This document shows, piece by piece, positions 8,431 to 16,047 of a stretch of 64,000 nt of DNA. Each line of letters starts with the position of its first letter. The first letter of the stretch is position 1. This DNA comes from an uncultured Rhizobiaceae group bacterium (GTDB taxonomy: Bacteria; Pseudomonadota; Alphaproteobacteria; Rhizobiales; Rhizobiaceae): positions 330,272-394,271 of the forward strand of contig CALHCF010000003.1 in NCBI GenBank assembly GCA_937930635.1, given 5' to 3'. Under the pieces are notes generated by a model, which did not search any database, had not been told where the DNA came from, and was given only the letters and a program-made list of their open reading frames with translations. The position numbers and the translations under genes are program-made.

Positions 8431-9138
8431 ATGAGACGCGCTGACCGGCTTTTTCAGATTGTCCAGCACCTTCGGGGAGGGCGGCTTGTCACAGCCGCCA
8501 ACCTGAGTGAATGGCTGGAAGTTTCTGAACGCACCATATACCGCGACATTGTTGATCTTCAGACCAATGGCGTACCGATAGATGGTGAAAGAGGTGTCGG
8601 TTACATTATGCGCGGCGGGTTTGATCTTCCCCCGCTGATGTTCACCAAGGAAGAGCTTGTTTCACTGGTTGCCGGTGCGCGGTTTATCGGCACCTGGGGT
8701 GGCATGTCCATGTCGAGAGCTGCCGAAGAAGCATTAGCCAAAATCGAGGCCGTGCTACCGGAACATGAACGTCATCGCCTCTCGCAGGTTGAAATTCATG
8801 CGCCCGGCTTTTCCATGACCCGCGAAGAACGAAAACGCCTGGATGCGCTTCAGCAAGCCATTGAGGAACACGCGGTTGTCAGCATTGCGTATGGCGACAA
8901 AAAACAACAAAGAACGAACCGAACCATACGCCCCCTGGCGCTATGGTATTGGGGCAAAGTCTGGACTGTTCTGGCCTGGTGTGAGTTGCGAAGTGCGTTC
9001 CGGGTATTTCGAACCGATCGCATCCAGAAAATGCGTTGTACCGGCACTGTTTTTACCACGGAAAAGGGCAAAACAATCGCCGATTTCTATATCGAGATGG
9101 AAGAAGACGGTTTTTCACCGTCTTCAATCGGCTTTTAG
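8431..9138 (+). CDS. YafY-family HTH/WYL transcriptional regulator
   Basis: The 235-residue product has an N-terminal winged helix (RRADRLFQIVQHLR... SERTIYRDIVDL) typical of HTH_11/DeoR-like YafY proteins. A linker follows, then a WYL domain near residues 140-215, where the name-giving segment reads LALWYWGKVWTVLAWC. WYL domains sense ligands or nucleic acid. It shares an operon with the upstream VOC gene, and a perfect dyad precedes that operon, so autoregulation is likely. The target ligand is unknown. Confidence 0.9.
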   Translation: MRRADRLFQIVQHLRGGRLVTAANLSEWLEVSERTIYRDIVDLQTNGVPIDGERGVGYIMRGGFDLPPLMFTKEELVSLVAGARFIGTWGGMSMSRAAEEALAKIEAVLPEHERHRLSQVEIHAPGFSMTREERKRLDALQQAIEEHAVVSIAYGDKKQQRTNRTIRPLALWYWGKVWTVLAWCELRSAFRVFRTDRIQKMRCTGTVFTTEKGKTIADFYIEMEEDGFSPSSIGF

Positions 9139-9173
9139 ATTGAGCTTTGCTCTGCCGCCCATACCGAACTCAG

Positions 9174-9878
9174 CTAAGAGGCGTCTCCACCAGCATCCCC
9201 TTCGATGGCCGCGTCACCAAGAGCAGCAAAATTCTTAAACACTGAATCTGCATCCACTTCCTCAGCAGCCTGAGGATCGGCAGGTGCTTCTGCACCTTGC
9301 GTTTCCGAGGCAGGAAGCAAACCATCTTCGGTAGCGCCTTCTTCCACCTTGGGAAGGTATTTGGCGGCTTTTGCGACCTCAAAATCGAGGTCAATCTGGC
9401 TGCAGATTCCCAGCGTTACGGGGTCGAGCGGCTGAAGATTGGTAGAGTTCCAATGAGTGCGGTCACGGATGGCACTAATGGTCGTCTTTGTTGTCCCAAC
9501 CAGACGGATAATTTGAGAATCCTTCATTTCCGGGTGGTTGCGCACCAGCCACAAAATGGCATTGGGCCGATCCTGACGACGGGATACCGGCGTATAGCGG
9601 GGGCCTTTTTTCTTCAGCTCAGGAACTTTCACTTTCGGTTCCAGCAGGCTCAGGCGGACCGAAGGGTCCTGCTCGGCGTCCTTGATCTGATCACGAGAAA
9701 GCTGACCGGTCTGGATAGGATCCAGCCCCTTGATACCCTGGGCAGAGTCACCATCGGCAATCGATTTCACTTCAAGATGATGCAATCCACAAAGAGCACC
9801 AATCTGATCAAAAGTGAGCGCCGTGTTGTCAACCAGCCATACGGCCGTTGCCTTTGGCATAAGCAATGTCGTTGCCAT
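9174..9878 (-). CDS. trcR: DUF1013 cell-cycle transcriptional regulator, TrcR-like
   Basis: The 234-residue product matches the alphaproteobacterial DUF1013 family over its core: MPKATAVWLVDNTALTFDQI at the start, then QDRPNAILWLVRNHPEMKD and WNSTNLQPLDPVTLG. The C-terminus is acidic and Ala-rich. The middle part resembles a helix-turn-helix (DSQIIRLVGTTKTTISAIRD). TrcR in this family is reported as a cell-cycle-linked transcription regulator. The gene stands alone; GAGGAT precedes the ATG. Its 3' end faces the WYL regulator gene. Note rcdA, another cell-cycle factor, some 5 kb away. Confidence 0.88.
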   Translation of the reverse strand: MATTLLMPKATAVWLVDNTALTFDQIGALCGLHHLEVKSIADGDSAQGIKGLDPIQTGQLSRDQIKDAEQDPSVRLSLLEPKVKVPELKKKGPRYTPVSRRQDRPNAILWLVRNHPEMKDSQIIRLVGTTKTTISAIRDRTHWNSTNLQPLDPVTLGICSQIDLDFEVAKAAKYLPKVEEGATEDGLLPASETQGAEAPADPQAAEEVDADSVFKNFAALGDAAIEGDAGGDAS

Positions 9879-10239
9879 GATCCTCGTTTCCTCTTCTTGC
9901 GGCCAGGCCGCATATGAAATCCTTCAATACGATCCGATTCGCGACCGGCTCCTCAACAGAATCGGTTGAATCACATCTTCCCTGTCTGCTTGCCCGCAGG
10001 TCGGTGAGCAAGCCGTGGAACAGCCACGTTGTAGAGAATGGCGCCTCTATACGCCGGACACCGGGCAAATGCAACGCACCTTACCCGGTGGCAATGTCTC
10101 AGCTTGATTTTGCAGCCGTGGGATTAACTAGCACTCCCAAACTGGTCGGCGATCCCCCCTGCGACGCACCACTCAACATCACCTTGCGTTATGATATGCC
10201 CCCTCACAAAGGAATGGCAATGGCTCCTTAGAGCCCTTC
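9879..10239. other. 361-bp intergenic region between trcR and the GntR gene
   Basis: No supported coding frame. It should hold the trcR promoter and leader (trcR is read leftward) and the 3' untranslated part of the GntR gene, which is also read leftward. Small inverted segments occur (for example CTTGCCCGCAGG...), but no terminator with a T-run and no tRNA-like fold was found. Confidence 0.5.
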
Positions 10240-10923
10240 TTACTTTATACTGCGCTTGGAACGAATGTCCGCTATCGCGGTGAGGTCGTCCTCGAGACTG
10301 GCCATGCACATGTCGAAAGAGAGACGTGCAGCGGCATCGGCTTCAGCGGAACAGAGGGCCGAGATCAATGGCTTGTGCCACTCGACCAGATCAATGCGTT
10401 CTGGCTCCTTTGCTTCTGAATTTGCATAGATCCATTGAAGCTTATCAGCAAGTTTGGCGTAGCTTTGTTGCAGCATCTTGTTGCGACACCGCTCGACTAT
10501 GAGCGCATGAAAGGCCAAATCGGCCTCACCCCTGTTTTTCCCTGACCTTTCGGCGTCGACCAAGGCCTTCGCCGCCTTTTGGATCGCTTGCTGGTCGTCC
10601 GCAGTGATCTGAGAAGCAAGCAAACGCGCAGCGCCGCTTTCAAGTGAAGCGCGCAGCGTATAGATTTCCCATAAGGTTTGACCGTCTAGTGTCGCCACGG
10701 CCCAGGAGCTGTAAGGCCGACTATCGATCAGGCCATCACGTTTCATCTCTGACAGCGCCGCTCGTACCGTTCCACGGCTGATCCCCATCTCTTCGGCGAG
10801 GTCTGTTTCAACCAACCGCGCCCCGGCAGGCAGTTCTGCCGACAGGATAGCTTCTTTCAACCTGTCCGACGCCATGTCCGCCAAGCTGCGTTTGGCGATT
10901 GAAAGTCCAGGTTTCTTCGACAT
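10240..10923 (-). CDS. GntR-family transcriptional regulator (FadR/FCD subfamily)
   Basis: The 227-residue product has an N-terminal wHTH (LKEAILSAELPAG... EMGISRGTVRAAL) and an all-helical FCD effector domain containing FHALIVERCRNKML and the terminal histidine-bearing helices. Ligands of FCD regulators are usually organic acids or acyl compounds. It is divergent from an SDR-hydrolase-crotonase-CaiB operon with an 83-bp gap that contains a near-palindrome. It is therefore the likely local repressor of that catabolic block. Confidence 0.9.
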   Translation of the reverse strand: MSKKPGLSIAKRSLADMASDRLKEAILSAELPAGARLVETDLAEEMGISRGTVRAALSEMKRDGLIDSRPYSSWAVATLDGQTLWEIYTLRASLESGAARLLASQITADDQQAIQKAAKALVDAERSGKNRGEADLAFHALIVERCRNKMLQQSYAKLADKLQWIYANSEAKEPERIDLVEWHKPLISALCSAEADAAARLSFDMCMASLEDDLTAIADIRSKRSIK

Positions 10924-10970
10924 TGGCGTGACCCACAGAGTGTGTTGACTGGGGCACTCTTTCGCCCTTA

Positions 10971-10984
10971 TTGATAATTGTCAA
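10971..10984. promoter_or_regulatory. Near-palindrome TTGATAATTGTCAA between divergent GntR and SDR genes
   Basis: The 14-bp element is symmetric at 12 of 14 positions around AATT, has the length and AT-centre common for GntR-family operators, and sits midway in the divergent promoter gap. Assignment as the operator of the adjacent regulator is an inference. Confidence 0.4.
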
Positions 10985-11006
10985 CAATTAACGATTCGAG
11001 ATGTAG

Positions 11007-11747
11007 ATGAAGCACTGCATTATCATCGGCGCAGGTCCGGGATAGGGCGAAGCCATCGCGCGAAAATTTGGTGCAAATGGGTATGCAATTGGCCTTATTG
11101 CCCGCAATGGCGCCTCGCTAAGCGCGCAGGCTGAGAGGTTGAGTCTACATGGTATCAAAGCGGGGTATGCGGCTGCGGACGCTGGCGATGCCGAGCAGCT
11201 TTTGACGGCGCTCACCAAGCTACAGGCGCAATCGGGCCCCTTTGACGTGCTGGTTTATAACGCTGCTGTACTGCGGCCTGACGGGCCTTTGGAACTGGAC
11301 GCCGACACCCTGCGCGTGGAATTTGATGTCAACCTGGTTGGCGGGCTCGTAGCGGCACAGGCCGTCGCGCCGCATATGGTAGCCCAAGGCGAGGGCGCGA
11401 TCCTGTTTACCGGCGGTGGACTGGCGCTGGAACCCTATCCGGAATGGACGTCACTTGCGCTCGGCAAGGCGGCTCTGCGCAGCCTCGCCTTTTCCCTATA
11501 TAAGGAGCTTGCCCCTAAAGGCGTGCATGTGAGCGTCATTGCCGTCTGTGGCATCGTTGAAGAGGGCGGGCCATTTGATCCAGATACAATCATTGGCGAG
11601 TACTTTCGACTCGCAACGAAACCCGACGGTCCCACAGATCGCGAAGTGATCATCCAGCCACCAGGTACCGACCCGCATTACAATGACCCTGAGCGCAAAC
11701 ACGCGGCAACAAGCATCACGCCACTTCATGCACGCTCACGCTCATGA
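11007..11747 (+). pseudogene. Atypical short-chain dehydrogenase with an in-frame amber stop at codon 13
   Basis: From the ATG at 11007 the frame reads KHCIIIGAGPG, then TAG at 11043-11045, then GEAIARKFGANGYAIGLIAR without any further interruption to 11747 (247 codons). The stop falls inside the nucleotide-binding glycine loop, where Leu, Ile or Met is usual, so a single substitution would restore the gene. The ORF track only shows the part from 11139. Later landmarks: YNAAVLRPDG, and TSLALGKAALR where the catalytic Tyr of YxxxK is Leu. The next gene starts within its stop codon. Either a recent pseudogene or a read-through/sequencing case. Confidence 0.75.
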
Positions 11748-12586
11748 CGCAACGGACCATTGAAACCAGCGACGGGATAAATCTAACCGTGGACATGCGA
11801 GGGCCCGCACACGCGGAGGCCATCGTTTTCGCCCACGAGTTTGGTGGTGACATGGGCACCTGGGATGGCGTGTTCGACGTTTTGTCGTCGGAGTTCCGCT
11901 GCGTCTGCTTTGCCGCGCGGAGCGTTCACCCTTCTGCGGTGCCATCCGAAATGTCCCGATACGGGCATGCGCGAGCGACGCAAGATGTGTTGGATTTGGC
12001 CAAAGCCTTGGGGCTTGACCGGTTCCATCTGGTGGGGTGTTCCATGGGGAGCTTTACATCTCTCATGACGGCCATAGAGGCCCCTGAAATGATCCGCTCG
12101 CTGACCTTGATCGGATGCAGCACCGGCCCGCGTGATGATCAGGAACGCAGAACCTATCGCGATGCCCTAACGAAGGAGATTGCGCTTCTCGACAGCAAAT
12201 CCGCTGCGGGTGCAGTTGAATGGTTTGCCAATGATCCCGCCTATGCCCGTATGGGCATCAAACAACCCGCCCATTGGCGAACCTATCTGGACCGTCTGGA
12301 ACGGCAGTCGGTCGAGGGTGCGCGCCAAATCCTCAAGACGGTGCATTGGAACCGAGTCGCGCTTCCGACGCTCCGAGGGGCCATTCAAAGCATCAGCGCA
12401 CCGGCTCTGGTACTATACGGCGAGGAAGATCACCCGCTGGTGCTTGAAACAGCCCCTTTTCTTCAGGACTGCCTGGCGAACGGCACCACCCTACCGATGC
12501 CGGGCACGGGGCATCTAGTGCATCTGGAAGAACCAAAGCTCTTTCTTGACGCATTCCTAAAACTCGCGCGCCCGGCGGCGGGTTGA
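11744..12586 (+). CDS. Alpha/beta-hydrolase fold protein
   Basis: The 280-residue product has the oxyanion loop AHEFGGD near residue 31 and the nucleophile elbow GCSMGS with Ser near residue 100. The acid sits in LYGEEDHPL and the catalytic His in GTGHLVHLEEP. This is the full triad order of the 3-oxoadipate enol-lactonase/haloperoxidase branch. It begins within the stop of the interrupted SDR (ATGA), so it was translated as part of that operon. It probably hydrolyses an ester, lactone or thioester intermediate in the pathway controlled by the divergent GntR. The exact reaction cannot be read. Confidence 0.88.
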   Translation: MTQRTIETSDGINLTVDMRGPAHAEAIVFAHEFGGDMGTWDGVFDVLSSEFRCVCFAARSVHPSAVPSEMSRYGHARATQDVLDLAKALGLDRFHLVGCSMGSFTSLMTAIEAPEMIRSLTLIGCSTGPRDDQERRTYRDALTKEIALLDSKSAAGAVEWFANDPAYARMGIKQPAHWRTYLDRLERQSVEGARQILKTVHWNRVALPTLRGAIQSISAPALVLYGEEDHPLVLETAPFLQDCLANGTTLPMPGTGHLVHLEEPKLFLDAFLKLARPAAG

Positions 12587-12603
12587 AGAACGAGGACACC
12601 CCC

Positions 12604-13383
12604 ATGGCAGACCACATCATCAGCCAACGTGACGGCGATATCCTCACCGTAACCATTGACCGACCGCAAAAGCTCAACGCGTTCACGAATGACATGTATC
12701 GAGCTTTTGGTGAGGTATTTCTCGCGGCAACGAATGACACGGCAGTGCGCTGCATCCTTCTCAGGGCGTCCGGCGAGCGGGCTTTTTGTGTGGGCAGCGA
12801 CATTGCCGAGTTCAACGCAACCCTGGGGCAGCCCGATCGGCAGATTGCTGACACGCGGATTGGGCGGGCGGCCATGGACGCCATGGCAGCTTGCCCCCAT
12901 CCGATCATCGGGGCGCTGCAGGGCGTTTGCGTTGGCGGCGGTTTGCAGATCGCGACACTTTGCGATCTTCGCCTTGCAACGGAAAACACACGCTTTGGTA
13001 TCCCGATCAAGTCGCTCGGAATGCTGGCCGAGGTTGAGGACCTGCAAGCGATGCACCGTACTTTAGGGTCTGGTCTGTGCCTTGATTTGCTGCTGACAGG
13101 TCGGATGATGACCGCCGAAGAAGCCAGCGATTGCGGGTTCGTGCATCGTCTGTGCATGGCAGATCAGTTGGAGAGTTCGGCGGCCGAGCTAGCACGGACC
13201 GTCGCTACCGGCGCGCCTTTGGCGGCGCGTTGGCACAAGAAAGCTTTGCGCGCCTTGTCTGAACCCTCAACTGACATGCGCCCGCTCGTCGAAGAGGCGC
13301 TTGCATGCTACCGCCATCGCGATTTCGCCGAAGGCTGCGCAGCCTTTGCCAAAAAATGCTTTCCATACTTCACCGGCACATAA
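12604..13383 (+). CDS. Enoyl-CoA hydratase/isomerase (crotonase) family protein
   Basis: The crotonase core is clear: TIDRPQKLNAF, the oxyanion-hole segment FCVGSDIAEFN, and CVGGGLQIATLCDLRLAT. The ATG at 12604 with GAGGA upstream is preferred over a TTG at 12583. The residue after the usual FG-x-P, often the first catalytic Glu of hydratases, is Ile here. The enzyme may therefore be an isomerase, decarboxylase or hydrolase of the superfamily rather than a classic hydratase. About 259 residues. A CaiB-type CoA transferase gene follows at once, pointing to CoA-thioester chemistry. Confidence 0.87.
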   Translation: MADHIISQRDGDILTVTIDRPQKLNAFTNDMYRAFGEVFLAATNDTAVRCILLRASGERAFCVGSDIAEFNATLGQPDRQIADTRIGRAAMDAMAACPHPIIGALQGVCVGGGLQIATLCDLRLATENTRFGIPIKSLGMLAEVEDLQAMHRTLGSGLCLDLLLTGRMMTAEEASDCGFVHRLCMADQLESSAAELARTVATGAPLAARWHKKALRALSEPSTDMRPLVEEALACYRHRDFAEGCAAFAKKCFPYFTGT

Positions 13384-13396
13384 GGACACATAACTC

Positions 13397-14557
13397 ATGG
13401 AGGAAAGAGATACGCCCTTGGCAGGCATCCGCGTGGTCGAGCTGTCTCACGTACTGGCCGGGCCTATCTGCGGCCTCATGCTGGGGGATATGGGGGCAGA
13501 GGTTATCAAGTTCGAACGCCCGGACGGTGGTGACGCGCAGCGTTAGGATGTCTCCGAGGCGGATCGGTTGGGCGCGGACAGTGCCAGCTTCTTCATGGTC
13601 AATCGCGGCAAGGATAGCATAACCATCGACCTCAAATCTGACGAGGGCAAGGCCGCGTTGTGGGATCTGATTGCCTCGGCGGATGCCTTGGTCGAAAATT
13701 ACCGCGTCGGCGTGCTGGATAAACTTGGCTTTGGGTATGAGGATGTTAAGGCGCGCTGCCCCGGGGTCGTCTATTGTTCGATATCCGGCTACGGGCGATC
13801 CGGGCCTTGGGCGGAGCGCGGCGGGTTTGACCTGATTATGCAGGGCATGAGCGGTTTGATGTCCTTCACAGGCGATGTAGGCGCGCGCCACCCCACCAAA
13901 TGCGGGGCCCCGATCACAGATATCGCCACCGGGGTTGTGGCCGCCATGGGCGTGATCGCGGCGCTGATGCGCAAGATGCGCACTGGACATGGCGATCTGG
14001 TCGAGGCGTCATTGCTGGAAACCGGCGTGATGTTCACGTACCTTCAATCGGCCCTCGTGCTGGCCGGTGCAGACGATCCAAAACCACTCGGGACCGGTTA
14101 TCCGACCTACACGCCATATGAGGCCTATGAAGCGGCGGACGGTTGGATCGCCTTTGGCACGACCGCCGGGCCGGACAGCTGGCAGAGCATGCTGAAAATT
14201 CTAGACCTGAGCCACATACAGGATGATCCGCGTTTTGCGACGACCCAAACACGCGTTGAAAATCGCGAGGCGTTGCGCGTGCTGATCACCGGGCAGCTTC
14301 GCGGCAAGCCACGCGAACACTGGGTCGAAGAATTGTCCGCCGCGGGATTGCCCTGCGGTCCTGTGCTGAAAGTCTCGGAAATGATGGAACACCCTCAGAT
14401 TGTCGCCCGCAAGGTCTTTGATGATTACCCGCATCCGGACGTGGGAACCTTCAAAGCCATCAACTGCCCGGTTCGTTTTACTGAAGCCGAACGCCCGCCG
14501 AAGAAAGGGGCACCGCATTTGGGTGAAGCTGGCTTGGTCAAGAAAATCGAACGCTGA
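13397..14557 (+). pseudogene. CaiB/BaiF-family CoA transferase interrupted by an in-frame amber at codon 50
   Basis: From the ATG at 13397 the product reads [19 protein letters not shown] and [13 protein letters not shown], then TAG at 13544-13546, then continues in the same frame to 14557 (387 codons, normal family length). The catalytic-Asp region is intact (GAPITDIATGVVAAMG). One base change (for example TGG to TAG) explains the break. This family moves CoA between acids such as carnitine or bile acids and their thioesters. The track reports only the piece from 13568. It is the second amber in this operon. If not read through, a truncated 49-residue peptide results. Confidence 0.78.
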
Positions 14558-14837
14558 ACTACGAAAGCCGCCATTGGCGCAACTGCAGCGAACGGCAAGT
14601 TTGTCCACATAGTTGCCTTTGATTAATTCTGATCAACATCAACTTCGGGCCAGACTCTGGCGGTCTTCTGGTTGCAACATCATCTAATCTGCGACACGGC
14701 ATCGATTGACGGTTTCGCATGGACCCGGGCATTCAAACTGAGGCACCGCCCATCCGGCAAACCAGCATTGGCGTGCTTCATATTGCCCCCCAAAACCAAA
14801 ACGGTTTAGCATCTGCATTCAGCAGAGGAGAAACGCC

Positions 14838-15035
14838 ATGTTTGATGAAGCCGACAGCGGAAAAGAGCCGGTTAGTCACATCACTTTGGGGGCCGACCTT
14901 TCGACGCTTTCTCTTGGAGACATTGACGATCTCGTTGCCGCTCTGGAGGCCGAAATAGGTCGGTTAAAAGAAGAAAGAAACAAGAAATCCGGCAGCCTTA
15001 GCGAAGCCGAGAAATTCTTTAAAATTAGCAAATGA
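14838..15035 (+). CDS. DUF1192 family small protein
   Basis: The 65-residue product contains the DUF1192 core LSLGDIDDLVAALEAEIGRLKEE followed by a basic stretch and SEAEKFFK. A predicted amphipathic or coiled-coil helix spans most of it. AGGAG lies 9 bases before the ATG. Function unknown. In related genomes this small gene is often found close to the DUF1465 gene, as here. It resumes native-looking content after the GntR catabolic block. Confidence 0.85.
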   Translation: MFDEADSGKEPVSHITLGADLSTLSLGDIDDLVAALEAEIGRLKEERNKKSGSLSEAEKFFKISK

Positions 15036-15056
15036 TTTCGCTGCGTGTTAACCATT

Positions 15057-15071
15057 TTAATCATTTGTTAA
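15057..15071. promoter_or_regulatory. Candidate CtrA box TTAA-N7-TTAA
   Basis: TTAATCATTTGTTAA matches the bipartite TTAA-N7-TTAA pattern recognised by the alphaproteobacterial cell-cycle regulator CtrA. It lies just downstream of DUF1192 and ahead of a terminator-ended intergenic segment and rcdA. AT-rich sequence gives such matches by chance, so this is only suggestive. Confidence 0.4.
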
Positions 15072-15077
15072 GCTTTA

Positions 15078-15187
15078 TAGACGTTAATGAAGTCTATCCA
15101 GTTCGCTGGATTTCGTTGATGTGATCTCCTTTCATTGATACGAGCCTCCCTGTTAACTCTTAAGAGCCGCTTGCGGCTCTTTTTTTT
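15078..15187 (+). ncRNA. Candidate small RNA between DUF1192 and rcdA
   Basis: An approximately 110-nt segment holds three stem-loops in series. They are TAGAC/GTCTA, a UUCG-capped hairpin ATCCAG-TTCG-CTGGAT (15096-15111), and the terminal AGAGCCGC/GCGGCTCT hairpin with a run of eight T. Between them are unpaired pyrimidine tracts resembling anti-Shine-Dalgarno sequence (ATCTCCTTTC and GCCTCCCTG), a feature of many alphaproteobacterial trans-acting sRNAs. A candidate CtrA box stands just upstream. No ORF fits. The ends are guesses. It could instead be merely a long 3' UTR of the DUF1192 gene. Confidence 0.45.
15162..15187 (+). terminator. Rho-independent terminator
   Basis: AAGAGCCGC and GCGGCTCTT form a GC-rich stem with a very tight loop, followed by an unbroken T-run. 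It ends transcription from DUF1192 or from the candidate small RNA, and means rcdA needs its own promoter in the remaining 94 bp. Confidence 0.85.
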
Positions 15188-15281
15188 GTCTTGATCACAG
15201 CCCAACATTGAATTTCGTGCTCGCTCAAGCCTTTACCCCCGATAGGTTCCTGATAATGTATCGGCGACAGGGTGGAGAAAA

Positions 15282-15836
15282 ATGACCAGTACCGAGCACA
15301 ATTCAGCCGACAACAAGGCCGCCATATCTTCACAGCCCGTCCGGCTTGCCCAGCATTTTGCTGGCTCAGAGAAGTTCGGCTCACTCTTCGCCTATGGAAT
15401 GGATTTGGTGGAGGAGACCGCAACCTTTCTGGATACGGAAGGGCGTGAGGCGGCCAAAACTCTTTCCAAAGCCGCCGCTGGCCTTTATGGCGCGGAGTCG
15501 ATGCGCCTCACCACCCGTCTGATGCAGCTTGCTTCCTGGTTGTTGCTGCAACGCGCAGTCGGCGAAGGAGAAATGACAGTCGAGCAAGCCATTTCCGAAA
15601 AGAAGAACGTCAAGTTGAACCAGCTGCGTTCACGCACCAACGGTGCAGGCTGGGACGAGCTTCCTCCGCGTTTTCTGGAATTGGTGGAGCGCTCGGTTTC
15701 CCTGCAACGCCGCATCCAGCGCCTTGATGATGAAATTTACGCCCGTCCGAAGGAAGAAGCCGAGATTGTCGAAAATCCGGTTGCCCTTCAGCGAACACTG
15801 CTGGAAACTGCGTTCGATCCCAAGTTTCGTAGCTAA
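15282..15836 (+). CDS. rcdA: DUF1465 protein, RcdA-like protease adaptor
   Basis: The 184-residue, all-helical product belongs to DUF1465, the family of Caulobacter RcdA, an adaptor that helps ClpXP degrade CtrA and other substrates. Family landmarks: FGSLFAYGMDLVEETATFLD, then AAAGLYGAESMRLTTRLMQLASWLLLQRA. Those are followed by KKNVKLNQL and ELPPRFLELVERSVSLQRRI. A disordered tail ends near DPKFRS. The gene follows a strong terminator and ends about 210 bp before the convergent DUF882 gene. The symbol rests on family membership, not on demonstrated orthology. Confidence 0.83.
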   Translation: MTSTEHNSADNKAAISSQPVRLAQHFAGSEKFGSLFAYGMDLVEETATFLDTEGREAAKTLSKAAAGLYGAESMRLTTRLMQLASWLLLQRAVGEGEMTVEQAISEKKNVKLNQLRSRTNGAGWDELPPRFLELVERSVSLQRRIQRLDDEIYARPKEEAEIVENPVALQRTLLETAFDPKFRS

Positions 15837-16047
15837 GGTCATGACGCTGGAGCGTTGCAGTTTTTGACTGACACGCGAAGGCAGCCATCAGCCAACCCGG
15901 CGCCGCAGCTATCAGCCAACCTTGTGCCATGTTCATACAGACATCGGGCATAACCCAGCTGCCGTGAGCGAAAATCAACCGGATTGATTCCGCAAAAAAA
16001 GCAAAAGCAGCGTGGATCCGACCGACGTTTGTCGCCGGTGTATCGGC

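Noticed and set aside
11007-14557. Pyrrolysine or other amber recoding in the two interrupted genes
   Set aside because: Neither position is a known recoding site and no pyl genes are in the window. Loss by point mutation is simpler. The MttB-like fragment at the right edge does not include the relevant site.
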